From Engraulis encrasicolus (Eukaryota > Chordata > Actinopteri > Clupeiformes > Engraulidae), in the NCBI RefSeq assembly GCF_034702125.1, contig NC_085873.1, positions 44,805,035 through 44,869,034 of the forward strand: a DNA stretch of 64,000 bases, in the 5' to 3' direction. Of the stretch, positions 10,890-21,389 are shown one piece after another. The notes under the pieces were generated by a model. The model saw only the letters and a program-made list of their open reading frames with translations. It made no database searches and was not told the origin of the DNA. Position numbers and translations under genes: made by a program. Each line of letters starts with the position of its first letter. The stretch's first letter is position 1.

Positions 10890-11010
10890 TTAGAGTAGAG
10901 TAGAGTATCGTTTATTGATCCCAGGGGGAAATTAAGGTGTCAAGTAGCATACACACATAAATAAAGACATTGCCCACAAGACATAACACACATATTTACA
11001 CATAAAATAA
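10890..11010. repeat. LINE-like 3'-end fragment
   Basis: Text around AGAGTATCGTTTATTGATCC and GGTGTCAAGTAGCATACACA also occurs, diverged, at 59866-59960. Such 'TTTATTGATCC' ends are common 3' termini of teleost non-LTR elements. Confidence 0.45.
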
Positions 11011-11464
11011 TCATCATAGATAAGAGGGCTGCAGTTTTCAATCCTTCCACCCACTACCTCACTTCATGGTTGAAGCTTTAGATAAAGTGTCACCTCAAAT
11101 GCAATGTAATGTAATATGTCTGTGACATCACAGAGAGCCCCAAAATTAAACTACAGGTACACTACAGTACTACGACATCATTAGGTTAATATTCATATAC
11201 TGTATTATGCAATTGAGACAAGTTCAAAGCAAGCAATGAATATAGTTGCTGAAGGAGTAAAGAGGAAAGAAAAACAAAGTCGAAGTGGAAAAATAAAAAA
11301 AAGCACCCAAACACACGTTATATTCATAGAACAACACTGCATTGCTCCAGGGGTAGTAACCAACACCCTTTAATAGTTGTAAGTCGCTTTGGATAAAAGT
11401 GTCAGGTTGATGTAATGTGAAGTCAAGATCTTTAATCAGGCCTGGCTGCTTATCACAGCATAAC

Positions 11465-11691
11465 CAGTGTTGCCAGATGTGTCTGACCAAATCCCGCCCA
11501 AAAGGTTCTCAAAAACCGCCAAAATGCGCTAAATTCCGCCCAAATTCAACAAATTACATTGACTTCTATGGGCCCATGGCTTAAAAATGGCTTAAAAATA
11601 CGCCAAATGGCCAATTTTTCCCGTTTTTGCCCGCCGACGCTCATCCCAAGTAGCCCAATTGGGCAGCCACCCGCCCAATCTGGCAACACTG
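11465..11691 (+). mobile_element. hAT-type MITE, CAGTGTTGCCAGAT family, copy 2
   Basis: Same ends and interior as the copy at 10626, same orientation, 227 bp. The flanking 8-mers (AGCATAAC, CACTAAAC) match poorly, so this insertion is older or its duplication has decayed. Confidence 0.88.
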
Positions 11692-12290
11692 CACTAAACT
11701 GTTAAACTGTAAATAGGCCAGTGGACAGATTTTTTCCCATTATGGAATATCTGTGACATTACTGTGTACATTACTTTTTTGTACTTTTGTAATTATAGGA
11801 GAGAGTGTATCTAGCATTTAAATGCAAGACCAGTTTTCACTGTTTTCTCTGTAGAATTTTCATATGAAAACTAATTTTTGTGTGTTCATTTGTTTGATTT
11901 TTTGCAGATGTCTGGTGATGAAGAGTCCATCGCATCCAGTGGTTCCTTGTACAGCCCAAAAGGAGAGGACTCGGACTCTGGTTCCTCATCAGTGTTGAGG
12001 AAGAGAAGCATCACCACAGAGGAGGCGGTGACAAGTGTGATGAAGGGAAAGAGGGAGAAGAAGAGGTGTCCTGTGGAGAACTGTGGGGCGAAAGTTTTCC
12101 ATTTTCCCAGGCACCTACATGAAGTGCATCAATGGGGAAACAAAAAAGCCCTTGGTGCTGTGGGGGAGCTTGGAGTAAGAGCGGGTTTGTCAAGAAAGGA
12201 CAGGCACAAGGCCAAAAAATGCCCTGTGTACGGGTGTGGCAGGGTTGTAAAAAGAATGGCGCAACATATGAAACTGATGCACTCTGGAGC

Positions 12291-12682
12291 TAGCCTGGTC
12301 CTGACCATTCCATAATACTACCATTTCATTTCGTATTTATGGTCTGGCATTTGTTTGCTCTGAAGCGATTGTAGGAAGCAGGAAGTTTGCACTCAGTTAT
12401 AGTTTGAAATTATTGGACACCTCTCACCCAATCGCTGGCAGTTACTCAACAACAACATAGCGCAGACCAATGGCTCTGGCGCAGATGTGTACGTCATTGT
12501 CACGAGCGTTCTCCCCCTTTCGTCCCCACATGGGGGGCGTATTCGCTTATTGGCTGTTTTCTGGGGGGGGGGCGTTGCGATCAAAATTCTACTGCTCCAA
12601 GCACTCCACAGAGAAGCATGGCCAGACTACAGTAGTGAAGCCATTCCTTTGGCGGAAGTACGTAGGATGGCTCGCGAGGCTA
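12291..12682 (+). mobile_element. hAT-type MITE (TAGCCTGG...CGAGGCTA), copy 1
   Basis: 392 bp inserted in the recombinase-like ORF. CTCTGGAGC flanks both sides (12282-12290 and 12683-12691), an 8-bp duplication plus one chance base. Ends are TAGCCTGG and, inverted, TAGCCTCG. A second copy in opposite orientation is at 34873-35261. Confidence 0.9.
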
Positions 12683-12720
12683 CTCTGGAGCAGCAAGGGT
12701 CAGAGATCAACATACCCACT

Positions 12721-12966
12721 GGTTACGTGGCGCTATTCCGACATGTCGCTATTCCGACATTGATGTCTATTGTCGGAATACCGGCGCGAGTTATGCAATT
12801 TCTTTGGTTTGTGCTACGTTGCTCAGCTTTTACCAGTTTAGGGAGAGTGCATACAGTTACCCTAACCCTAACCCTAACCCTGACCCTAACCCTAACCCTA
12901 CGGTATGTCGGCTGTCGGAATAGCGGTATGTCGGAATAGCGGTATGTCGGAATAGCGATTGCCCCC
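12721..12966. mobile_element. Small element with inverted GCTATTCCGACAT units and telomeric repeats
   Basis: 246 bp flanked by a perfect 10-bp duplication CATACCCACT (12711-12720 and 12967-12976). Both ends carry GCTATTCCGACAT units, in inverted orientation relative to each other (two on the left, three on the right). The middle holds a CCCTAA array. A 9-10 bp duplication suggests a Mutator-like element, but that is inference. It interrupts the recombinase-like ORF downstream of the first MITE. Confidence 0.8.
12859..12901 (+). repeat. Interstitial telomeric repeat (CCCTAA)n
   Basis: Six to seven CCCTAA units with one CCCTGA variant, the complement of the vertebrate telomere repeat TTAGGG. 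It lies wholly inside the 246-bp element, so it arrived with a transposon and is not a fused chromosome end. Confidence 0.95.
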
Positions 12967-13672
12967 CATACCCACTCCCTGGACCCAGAATTTTCCTCCT
13001 TTAAAGAATGGCTGTACTCTACCGATGGGGGAAAGAAGGACAAACTTTCAGCCCTCCAGCACGCCAGACAGGAGCAGGTTATCCTGTCAATGACAGGACT
13101 GGAAAAAGAGGGCATTCAAGCTAAATTTTTGGAGAGCCACTGCGCAGAACGACATTATCTCCCAGGCACAGTTTGTGCGTACCTAGGCAGCTTGAAGCAC
13201 TTTATTTCTTATCAATTACTTACAAATTCGAACTCGCAGCCACATTTAAAAGAATTGCGGGACACTGTGTCCAGATGGATGGATCGTACAGAAAATTAAA
13301 TTAAAAAAAAGGATACTTGAACGGATGGATCAGGATATTCAACGCCTGGTACTACCGGAAAGTATCGCCGAATTCAAGGCCTCAAAGGTAGCAGAGGACG
13401 CATCTCAACCGATGAACAGTCCCAGAGTCCCAATAGTCCATACATGCATCTGGAACCCCTCCGAACCTGCACCACCTTCAACTCCGCCAGCCTTGGCAGC
13501 ATCTTGGTTTTGACTGCCGAATGGCCATCCTTCCATGCCCCTACAGCTTCACATTTGAGCTCCACCACCTCCAGTCTGCTGGAGTTCGATTTGGAGATGA
13601 CAGAGAGGAAATCGCTCCAGTCGTACACTCCACCTGCCCTACGCCGCATCTCCTGCTCCACCCCATGGTGAA

Positions 13673-14240
13673 GGGTGAATCCCATTACACCCCTTAGCCC
13701 TACGCGAACCCCTTTGCCTCCGTTTTGCGCATCCACGTGTAGGGGTAGTGGCATCCCGATTCACGTTCAGACAGATGGGTAGGGGTAGAGAAAAGGGCTT
13801 TCCACCCCTCCGCGCGGAGATTTTTTCGACACCAGACTCTGCAACGGAGGGCTACGACAGGTTTCCCTGAATGCATTGCGAATTCATTTAAAAATTGGCG
13901 GCAAGCCGCGGCACCCACAACAGCACACAAGTTTCAGTATTTTCGCCGCAATTGACGGTTTTAAAGTGGTAATAATTATTCCATTGCACTAAGTTTAACA
14001 TTGTCCTAATGTTTTATGGCCCTTTTCTCCGTGAAACGCACATGAAAACAATCGCTATTAACGTCAACCTAATGCATGGAATTAGTGACAGCTGTGAGTG
14101 TCATTCCGTGATTGTTGAAGGGGCATCCCAATCCATAGGGGTTGCGTTTCAAGCCCTACACCTTGCGGCTTTGTTTGAAAGCACGAGGGGCAAGAGGAAG
14201 GCAAAGGGGTAGGGTTGGAGATTAGTAATGGGAAAGGCCC
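13673..14240. mobile_element. Non-autonomous element inside transposase relic 2
   Basis: It separates SADS from HHGVEQE in the transposase frame, which fixes the edges to within a few bases. The ends show CCCATTAC text in opposite orientation (13680s and 14230s) and an outer GGG...CCC. No clean target duplication was found. Inside are GC-rich, CpG-bearing stretches and no credible ORF. Confidence 0.6.
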
Positions 14241-14521
14241 TTTAGCTGTCAGCGCTCATGAATGTGTGCCCTGACTCAAAGAATTTGATGGTGATATCCT
14301 CTGCTGCAATTCTTGGTCCTGCCACCTCTGACACTGCGGGCAGTCACTTACAGCCTCCCCCTGATGGTCCTCCTTCACATGCTGTTCCTGTAAGAGACAA
14401 CACTCGCATTCTTCCTCCCCAAGCTTGGTGAAGCTGATGTTTAGTGACTTCACTGCTTTTCGATATGTTTCATAGGAACACCTGTTACCTTTCTCAATGA
14501 AGTCACTAAACATCAGCTTCA

Positions 14522-14782
14522 CGGTAGGGACACATACACGCGAATTTCCGAACTTTGCCATTCATTCCTATGAGAGAGGCGAAGGCAAGCGATTGCAAGC
14601 GAACAGGAGCGAAGCGAAATTATTAAAGAAAGTTTAATGTTATGCAAATGAGGAGCGAATTCGCCTGCCACGGCCCAATCAAATCAACAACATAACTGTT
14701 CCATTCCATTTGATTCGCCGCGACGACCTGATGACGGTTGGATTTTGCCTGTCTTCGCTTCGCCGCCTATGTGTCCCTACCG
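14522..14782. mobile_element. MITE with 15-bp TIR CGGTAGGGACACATA and 3-bp TSD
   Basis: 261 bp with perfect 15-bp inverted ends and TCA on both sides (14519-14521 and 14783-14785). Removing the element and one TCA restores the transposase frame exactly (VTV-KLMFSD on the minus strand), confirming the boundaries. A 3-bp duplication points to the PIF/Harbinger group. Confidence 0.92.
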
Positions 14783-15799
14783 TCACGGTGACATCACTGG
14801 GGAGATAGCGACGGAATGCAGCATGCTCTCTCCTGTAGTGGCTGGCAGACGGGTGGAAGCACTGGTGCCATGTTGAGCTTGTTGGCTGGCTCATGCCTTC
14901 CTCTTTTGTCCTCAGGAGGAGCCAGAGCACTGGAGGGGTTTTTTGATGTTTTTTTGCCCAATACGGCAAGAACCAAGCTGTCGTTGGTGGGGTGGTAGCC
15001 GAGAGTCGATAAAAAAGCTTGCATACCTGTTGTGGGATTTTGTTTATGTCCTGCAGCCTGTATACAAACGACCTGTGCCTTTCCCTGCTAGGGTTGGTGT
15101 TGATCTTTGCTGCTGCTATCTGGCTGACACAGGAAAAAATGAAGGCACGTTTTTGGGCGTACGATAAGCGCCAGTACTCTGACCAGATCTCCTGTCGCTG
15201 GACTTCAGAATTTTTTTCAGAGCACTTTCTCCGACACTTCACTCCACATGGCCCCCTCATGGGAGGGACAGCAGCGGGTGCAGGAGTGGGCGCAGCAGTG
15301 GACAGGTCAGAGGGCACAGTGATGGGCGCAGCAGTGGGCACGGCGGAAGTCTCGACGGTGGGCGCAGCAGAGGGCAGAGCAGTGGGCAAGTCGGCGGTGG
15401 GCACAACAGTGGGTGCAGGAGTGGGCCCAGCAGGTGCAGTGAACAGGTCCTCATCACTGAAGAGCTCCTCATCACTGAAAAGCTCTGCACTTGAGTCAAG
15501 ACAGCTGTGGAGAATATCCCACTCATATGCCTCTAATTTTGAGGGGGGAATTCTCTCCTCGTGCTCTGCAGGAAGAAAATGGAAAATGCAGTTAGAGGGG
15601 TAATTATGTTTGTTAGGTATTCCTCACCAACAATCCCCATAAGGAAAAAATATATGAAACTTTTAAAATGATAAGGAAAGTCTTGTAGTAGGCCTAGGCC
15701 TACTAAAGTGGCCCACTAAATGTGTATGTTTTCATATTTTCCTCATATGCCATGCTGCAATGGATGTAATTTGTTTTCCCTTGGAAACTCGCCCACAAT

Positions 15800-15945
15800 T
15801 TAGATGAGGGATGGGGAATGTCGTAAGAGCCCTTGATGCCATCTTATCTGGCCCCTGACACAATTTCAATATTATGGAGTTCCATAGGAAATATGACACT
15901 TTTTATTTAAAGAAATGTTAGAAATTACATTTGCAATACAAGTAA
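15800..15945. repeat. Decayed copy of the 1152-1482 hAT-type family
   Basis: GATGGGGAATGTCGTAAGAG, CTTATCTGGCCCCTGA and GGAAATATGACACTTTT parallel the left half of the element at 1152. The right half is missing. Confidence 0.55.
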
Positions 15946-15949
15946 AGCC

Positions 15950-16200
15950 GGGCATACACTGTGCAATATTTTCACTCGTGGGTCTTAAGCTTCTGCTCAC
16001 ACTGCACGATGGAATTTCACCGTTTAAAAGTTCACAACTCACGACTCACGTCCTCACTACATGAGCCGACAGTCGGATGCGAGTGAAATGCTTCCACCGT
16101 ACGACGCGACGGGTATGTTTCCCCGGTCTGCAGAGGAGGGAACATGCGCACCTGAGGTCGCGCTCAACAGCGAATTGCACGGCCCTATTAATTTGTGCAT
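15950..16200. repeat. GC-rich dispersed repeat (GGGCATACACTGTGC start)
   Basis: Begins GCCGGGCATACACTGTGCAA and contains repeated 'ACTCACGA/ACTGCACGAT' text. The stretch at 19505-19775 has related wording (CACTGCACGATGCGAGACTC, and CAGTGTAAGCCCAG at its end). Probably two members of one family of non-autonomous DNA elements; boundaries uncertain. Confidence 0.4.
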
Positions 16201-16205
16201 GTGAG

Positions 16206-17378
16206 CAGTGTTCACGCTAGAATTCTCACTGACCGGACAAGTGGCCGGCTGTATTGCAGAATACTGGACATTTTAAATATCTAACGGACCTTCCCTCAAA
16301 TAGCCAAAAACACACTCCCTAATGGGTCAAAGTGTAGTAAATTGGTCTTTTCTGTCAGCAAAACTTACATTTCACTAACATTTCGCCATTTGGCTGGTGT
16401 TAATTTAGAGCCCTGCTTATGCGCACCGGCCGGGGAGTAGGCCTAAACGCGCGCTTTCTTTCACACACTCGAGAGCTCGAACTGAAAGAGAGAAAAAACA
16501 GCCAGCCAACGCTGTGCGCAGATCCCTAAATTATCAACTCAAACAGTGTGTTTTATCAGCAATCCCGAAGAGGATTTCCCTACTCAAATTGGGTGACGAG
16601 GCGATGTCTGTAATAGTGCAGTAGCCTAATGGTATCGACGCTACTGACATTTGAACTGTATTGCGTTGTGTTTCTTTCTGCGCTCTCGAAAGTAATGGAA
16701 TTGACACGTTCCGTACGATGCTCTATATGGGCTACACGTTTTGGCCGGTGATGAAAACAATAAAGCCATGCATGCACTTTCACTGGGACTTCTCGCGAGT
16801 CCATCGTTCTCTGGAATGTTTAACTTGACCCTCTGTAGCCTACTTGGAGATCCACCACCATTTTTCAGCAGAGGTAAAAGTGAAAGTGATTCGATACTGC
16901 GATGCTGCGCATGCCATTGAGTCCCAAACCGTTAGACTTGACTTCGCAACTGGGCATGAAGGTTTTGCAAATGCAATGCCCTTTGTTCTGTTCACTGATA
17001 TAATTGTAAAAATAGCCTACAAAAAAACAGAATCGTTCCTCGACAGCACAACAGCCAGCGTGAGTCAAGTGATTATAAGCATAACGTGATTGGGAACAAC
17101 ATCGGTGGGGACGAGAGTGCAAGCAATATTGCGTGCTGTTTATGACAAGCTAATTTACATAGGCTATTCACAAATATTTTCAGCTTTGTTCAGTTTCATA
17201 TTAGGCCTACTGGTGTCTTGTAACTTTAAGTAGGCCTATTTAAAATGAGCTAATATTATTTACTGAGTAATTGCTGTCATTTTTGTCTGACATTTTTGTC
17301 TGGCCACATTTTATTTTGCCGGCCATTCATGCATGCAAACGGCCAATGTCCGGCCACAGCCGGCTAACGTGAACCCTG
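16206..17378. mobile_element. hAT-type non-autonomous element, 1.17 kb
   Basis: Ends CAGTGTTCACGCTAGAATTC and GGCTAACGTGAACCCTG are inverted-like (GTTCACGCTAG against GTTCACGTTAG). A perfect 8-bp duplication CATGTGAG flanks it (16198-16205 and 17379-17386). Both ends also carry GTGGCCGGC/GCCGGCCA text. The interior shows no transposase motifs. Confidence 0.9.
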
Positions 17379-17386
17379 CATGTGAG

Positions 17387-18880
17387 GTGTCAAATCGGGT
17401 TGTAGCACTGCTTTAAAGTGGAAATGAAGCACTGACAACAATTATCATTTTTGGCGGCTTATTTATTTTCATAAACGAATGGATTTTCGTTGGACTGCAC
17501 TTTTAAGTAGTTTTGCTGAAAAATGACATGTTATTACCGAGTTTCGCCACAAGGGCGCAGCCATGTTCGCCGCCTACGTAACGCGAATGGTAGAAGTTGG
17601 TGGCTAATGTAACCTTCCATTCATTAACGTTAGCATGTGCTAACTACAGAGCTAACTGACTCTAATCGTGGCAGTAAAATTGAAGAAGGACGAGTGGTTC
17701 ATTTTACATTGTCCCTGGGTCTTCTATGTTATAGACCTACTATCAGATGAAAGAGAAATGCCAAGTGTCATTATCACTTTGTGTCAAAAAGCCTTTGCTA
17801 CGAGCATGGTGGGATAGCTGCAGCCATCCACCCATTGCATCCACCATAGGACAGGAGTCAGGAGGGCTGCTCGCTCTCATAGGTTTGTAGTGACAGACCA
17901 TCACCAATAACGTCTTTTTCCTGCATTGTTGGACGCTAATCTGAAAGCCCATGTCGTTAAGTTGGCTATGTGGTCCAATTCAGTAATAGAAAATAACTTG
18001 CAAAATTGGCGGAAGTTTGGAAAGTTTTGTGAAGGGAAGGGACGCAGCCTGTGTGTGTGGCTATCCCATCCCCTCTCTCGTCTTGCTTGCTTGTTTGCAC
18101 ATGAAAATTTGCACATTTAACATTTGACTAATTTCTGTTGTTTTCTCTGTGTCTGTACGTCTCCCTCCAGGTTTTTCCACCTGAGGGAAAGACGACACAT
18201 ACAAGCTCCTTAAACCCTTTCCTTGTGCTAAAACTTCTGATCTGAACTCAAGTGGAAAAATGCACTGAACTTTAATAAAAGAAAAAAAAAGAGGAAAATC
18301 AAAAAAGGAAAACTCTTGTCTGTGGAAGTCTTTCTGAGTGGGATCCAGTGTCTTAAATCTCCATCAGGAGTCAACCTTTTTCAAGTTGGGGAAAAACAGA
18401 GGTCAACAAACCAAAACACCAAAAATCAAAACAAAACAACTTGACACTCGGAGTCGGAGGAGCTTTGGGGATTTGAAGTTGATGCCACGGGAAATGAGTA
18501 CACACATTAAACTATCATGTCCTAAATTAAGTTATGGCATGCTTATTAAAGTAGCTGCATCTATTGTATTAAACTATTTTGTTATAAAAGCCGCGAATGC
18601 ATCCTCAAACTGGCTGGATTGGATTTGACTGGATAACACAGATAAACGTGGGCACATGAAGTAAAATTAATTCAGGTGCCTGGAAAATGTTGGCGAAATC
18701 ATCGGAAGATGAAGGTAGGGAACTGCAACATTGCACGATTATGAAAGTGATCATGTTGGCTCATGCCAAAATTTGTTAGCGACTGTATGGTCACCAGCAA
18801 AAAAGCTGCTTGTTTACCTGTGGTTCATGTGATGGGATGTCTTGTCTGCCTTCATGCCTCACAGTTGTTCTGTCCCAGAC
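17387..18880. other. No gene recognised
   Basis: Mixed sequence. A pyrimidine-rich acceptor-like CGTCTCCCTCCAG ends at about 18170 and an AATAAA lies near 18274 in an A-rich stretch. That could be a 3' terminal exon without coding content. I found no protein similarity to support a gene. Confidence 0.25.
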
Positions 18881-18883
18881 AAA

Positions 18884-19265
18884 GGGCCAAAACATACCAA
18901 GGTGGAACGGTCCCGGGACGAACGCTGTCTTTCTGCTTAGTTTTGGCCGGCGTGTTTTTCTCTGCCTTTCACACTGACAGTGTCGGCGTGCGCGGCCAGT
19001 CCTCTTCAAAACCCTCCCCACAGCCAAAGCTAGCATGCTACTTTACAATTCTTTTGAATGAGACACCGCCGGTTGCCGGCGTGAAAAATACGCTCGAGTT
19101 CTATTTTCCAAATGCAGCGCAGCGCGGAGCCGGCTCCCCCGCCGCTGACGCTCGACTACCGCCGGTTGGTGTGTAAGGACACATATGTTTCAATGTATTT
19201 TCACCGACGCCGGTAAAAAACGCGGCCGTTCCGTGACGCTTTACCGCCCTGGTGTGTAAGACCCC
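18884..19265 (-). mobile_element. 382-bp element (GGGGTCTTACACACC end), copy 1
   Basis: Same sequence as 29968-30349 but inverted, and exactly the same length. AAA flanks both sides. The copy at 29968 has TAA on both sides. Ends are GGGCCAAAACATACC and, inverted, GGGGTCTTACACACC. The 3-bp flanks suggest a PIF/Harbinger-like non-autonomous element. Confidence 0.8.
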
Positions 19266-19504
19266 AAACACGTATTCTTGCTTCATTTGGGTTAAGCAAA
19301 TAAGCTCATAATCAGCCACGCAAGGCCCAAAGTTTAATTCACTACTATCATAACAGCATTAGAATAGGACACTACCATTCGCGTGACGTCACCCGCTGTT
19401 GGCTGGAAACGTTACGTGTTTGTGCTTTATTTTTTTTATTAACGGCTTAAATTTCAGACTTAAAAATATATATATATTTGCTGGCTTATCTTACTGGTGT
19501 TATA

Positions 19505-19775
19505 GACCCCTATATTAGGTCACTGCTTCATTTCGCCTTTAACTGTGCGATTTACGCACGAGGCACGACCAGAATTTCAAACCGTTTTGATTTTCTTGCG
19601 ACCCTGCGATTGCACGATCGTGAGGCGAAATCGCTTGTCCTTACCCCATGTACACTGCACGATGCGAGACTCACGATTGACCTGCGATTGAGCAAGAAAT
19701 CGGCCCGACTCGTGCGAGTGCCAAATCGGGGTAAAATCGGGGCAAAAGTCGCACAGTGTAAGCCCAGTTTAAGTC
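19505..19775. repeat. Dispersed repeat rich in TGCGATT / CGATTG words
   Basis: Many short GCGATT, CACGAT and AATCGG words, ending GTCGCACAGTGTAAGCCCAG. It opens with ACTGTGCGATTTACGC, so the ends are partly inverted (CTGTGCGA against TCGCACAG). Likely a small DNA element related to 15950-16200. Confidence 0.5.
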
Positions 19776-21389
19776 GCATATTCAGGGAACTCAGTGAAGT
19801 TGGGGTCTAACGTGCAATTTGTGTTTTAAGGTGTTTTTGTAGTGTACATTTGTTCCTGTCCAAAATGCTTTGATACAGAACAGCGCAGGATCTCAACCAG
19901 TCAGGTTAAACCAAAGGGTTAAACAACGCAATTCATCATTGTTTATCGTTTCCTCGACAACATAATCCAAGCGCTAACGTGGCCATACAGCATTCAAACA
20001 TGGAATTTGCCCGGTGGCCTAATTATGATATTGGCCTGGTCCACTCCTCAACATAGCGAAATCAGTCCTCATGCTGCTACAGCTGACCTCTCCGAGTTAA
20101 ATGTTCATTTGGCTGTTGTGGTCAAAATAGCTCCTAATGACTAAAAGTGTTGTCGCGGGTTTCATTGTCTCTCAATGCCTGTTGGACCACTCTTGACTGT
20201 AAATGCCCGTTATTTTTTTTGTCCCAGTACATCCCTGGTTGGAAGCAATGATAATGCACTTTGCGACTCTCAGTAGTTGTGGAAGCGCCAGTGGAGGAGG
20301 CGCTATGGACTCGTTCAATGATTGCATTGGAGTTTCTTAATCTTAATATGCATAATGACTAAAGGAGTGAAAGACAACGAATTTTACGAGACATACAGCT
20401 TCTTGTGATGTTATTCGTGCATTGATGTATTTGCGACAAAACACTTTTCAGAATCCAAGCTGCACACGGACAGACTAGCAGCTAATCAACTCCAGGAAAA
20501 TGGATTAAGCTAACAGTGTGAATAGACTTTGGAACACCGGATAATGGATTTAATCAATGGATTAATGGTCTTGGGTGTCGTTATCCATGGATTTGGACAG
20601 AAAATCAAGTAAAGGTGAGGAGCGATCTAAGTTATCTCCTGGCTGGTTGATATATGCTAGGTAGTTTAGTCCTTCATGGGGGCGCGTGCTGGTGTTTTTT
20701 TCTGTCAGTGAGTGGGCTGTCAGATAAGATGGTTGGTAGTGAACACTTGTCACTAACTTGTTCTCAAACAAGTTAGTCATATCCAGACTTCGACTTATTT
20801 GTTAACAGTCTTACAGCTGGCACTGTATACGTGGTATGCACCTGTTGGCTATATTTTTGTGTCTAAGTTCATCCCGAGTTTGCATTGCTAACTAGCTAAC
20901 AGGGTAATCGTCCTCAGTAATCAGAATTTCACAAAACCTGAAGTAAATCACACAAATGCTTTTTTTCTCATTCATCATTCTCACCTTTATCGTCACGTTT
21001 GCGTTTTAGTGCCATCTCCACCATCCGCTTCCCTCGTGAGAAATGTGCCATCTTGATGAATATTTGTTTATAAACCAGACCACTGAAACACTTCGTGAAA
21101 GATCTTTATTGGGGTTAGTGTGTGAAAGAAAAGTGCTTCGATGACATACAGTGCATTGGAAGAACCTTAACTTCAGCGCGGCAAAAGAGAATCGGACATA
21201 AAACAAAGGCAAAGGACCTTAAGTCAACAGTAGTTGATCCCAACGTTCTATAAGTGCAGTCAAAGCTAATGAACAGTAATCGATGTTACGTGCTTCTGCC
21301 TCGGTTTTCCCTTTGCTTTTGGAAGTTGTACGGCAGAATTGTTCTTGTGATTATATGATATACATAGCTTTTTGGTACTGGTCACAGTT
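19776..21389. other. No gene recognised
   Basis: AT-rich sequence without credible ORFs or repeats that I can name. Confidence 0.3.

Larger units (their letters stand above)
11908..13405 (+). pseudogene. Zinc-finger/tyrosine-recombinase-like mobile element ORF, interrupted
   Basis: The exon starts after an acceptor (GATTTTTTGCAG) at ATG 11908. Two fingers of form C-x4-C-x9-H-x4-H follow (starting RCPVENC and KCPVYGC). The frame is then split by two insertions (12291-12682, 12721-12966). Reading across them with one copy of each target duplication gives an unbroken frame from MKLMHSG to FKEWLYSTDGG and LPGTVCAYLGSLKHFISY. This last part resembles the core-binding helices of tyrosine recombinases. 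I recall multicopy fish proteins with this layout, perhaps Crypton-like. The first frame stops at 13299; homology resumes in another frame at about 13310 (LERMDQDIQRL) and ends near 13405, where the minus-strand relic begins. No catalytic domain is present. Confidence 0.6.
13430..15565 (-). pseudogene. DUF7869-type transposase gene 2, interrupted and internally deleted
   Basis: Reading down from an acceptor at 15566 (TTTTCTTCCTGCAG): an acidic/Pro-Ala-rich start, then KCRRKCSEKNSE, SYAQKRAFIFSCV, a 1-nt frameshift near 15020, FLSTLGYHPTNDS, PEDKRGRHEPANKLN, a second frameshift, and HYRREHAAFRRYLPSDV. The frame is cut by a MITE (14522-14782) and resumes at KLMFSDFIEKGNRCSYETYR and NISFTKLGEEECECC. 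Just after QCQRWQDQ it jumps to DITIKFFESGHTFMSADS (about 14310-14250). The block of roughly 150 residues expected between, with the first two catalytic Asp, is missing. A second insertion (13673-14240) follows, then HHGVEQEMRRRAGGVYDW and LAELKVVQVRRGSRCM to about 13440. Motif order matches the family I recall as DUF7869. This copy cannot encode an active enzyme. Confidence 0.7.

Noticed and set aside
12859..12901. Telomeric repeats as evidence of an ancient chromosome fusion
   Set aside because: The array sits inside a small element with inverted end units and a target duplication, so transposition explains it better.
15019..15603. 194-residue plus-strand frame with Gly/Ala-Val repeats
   Set aside because: Antisense shadow of the Pro/Ala-rich start of the minus-strand transposase relic.
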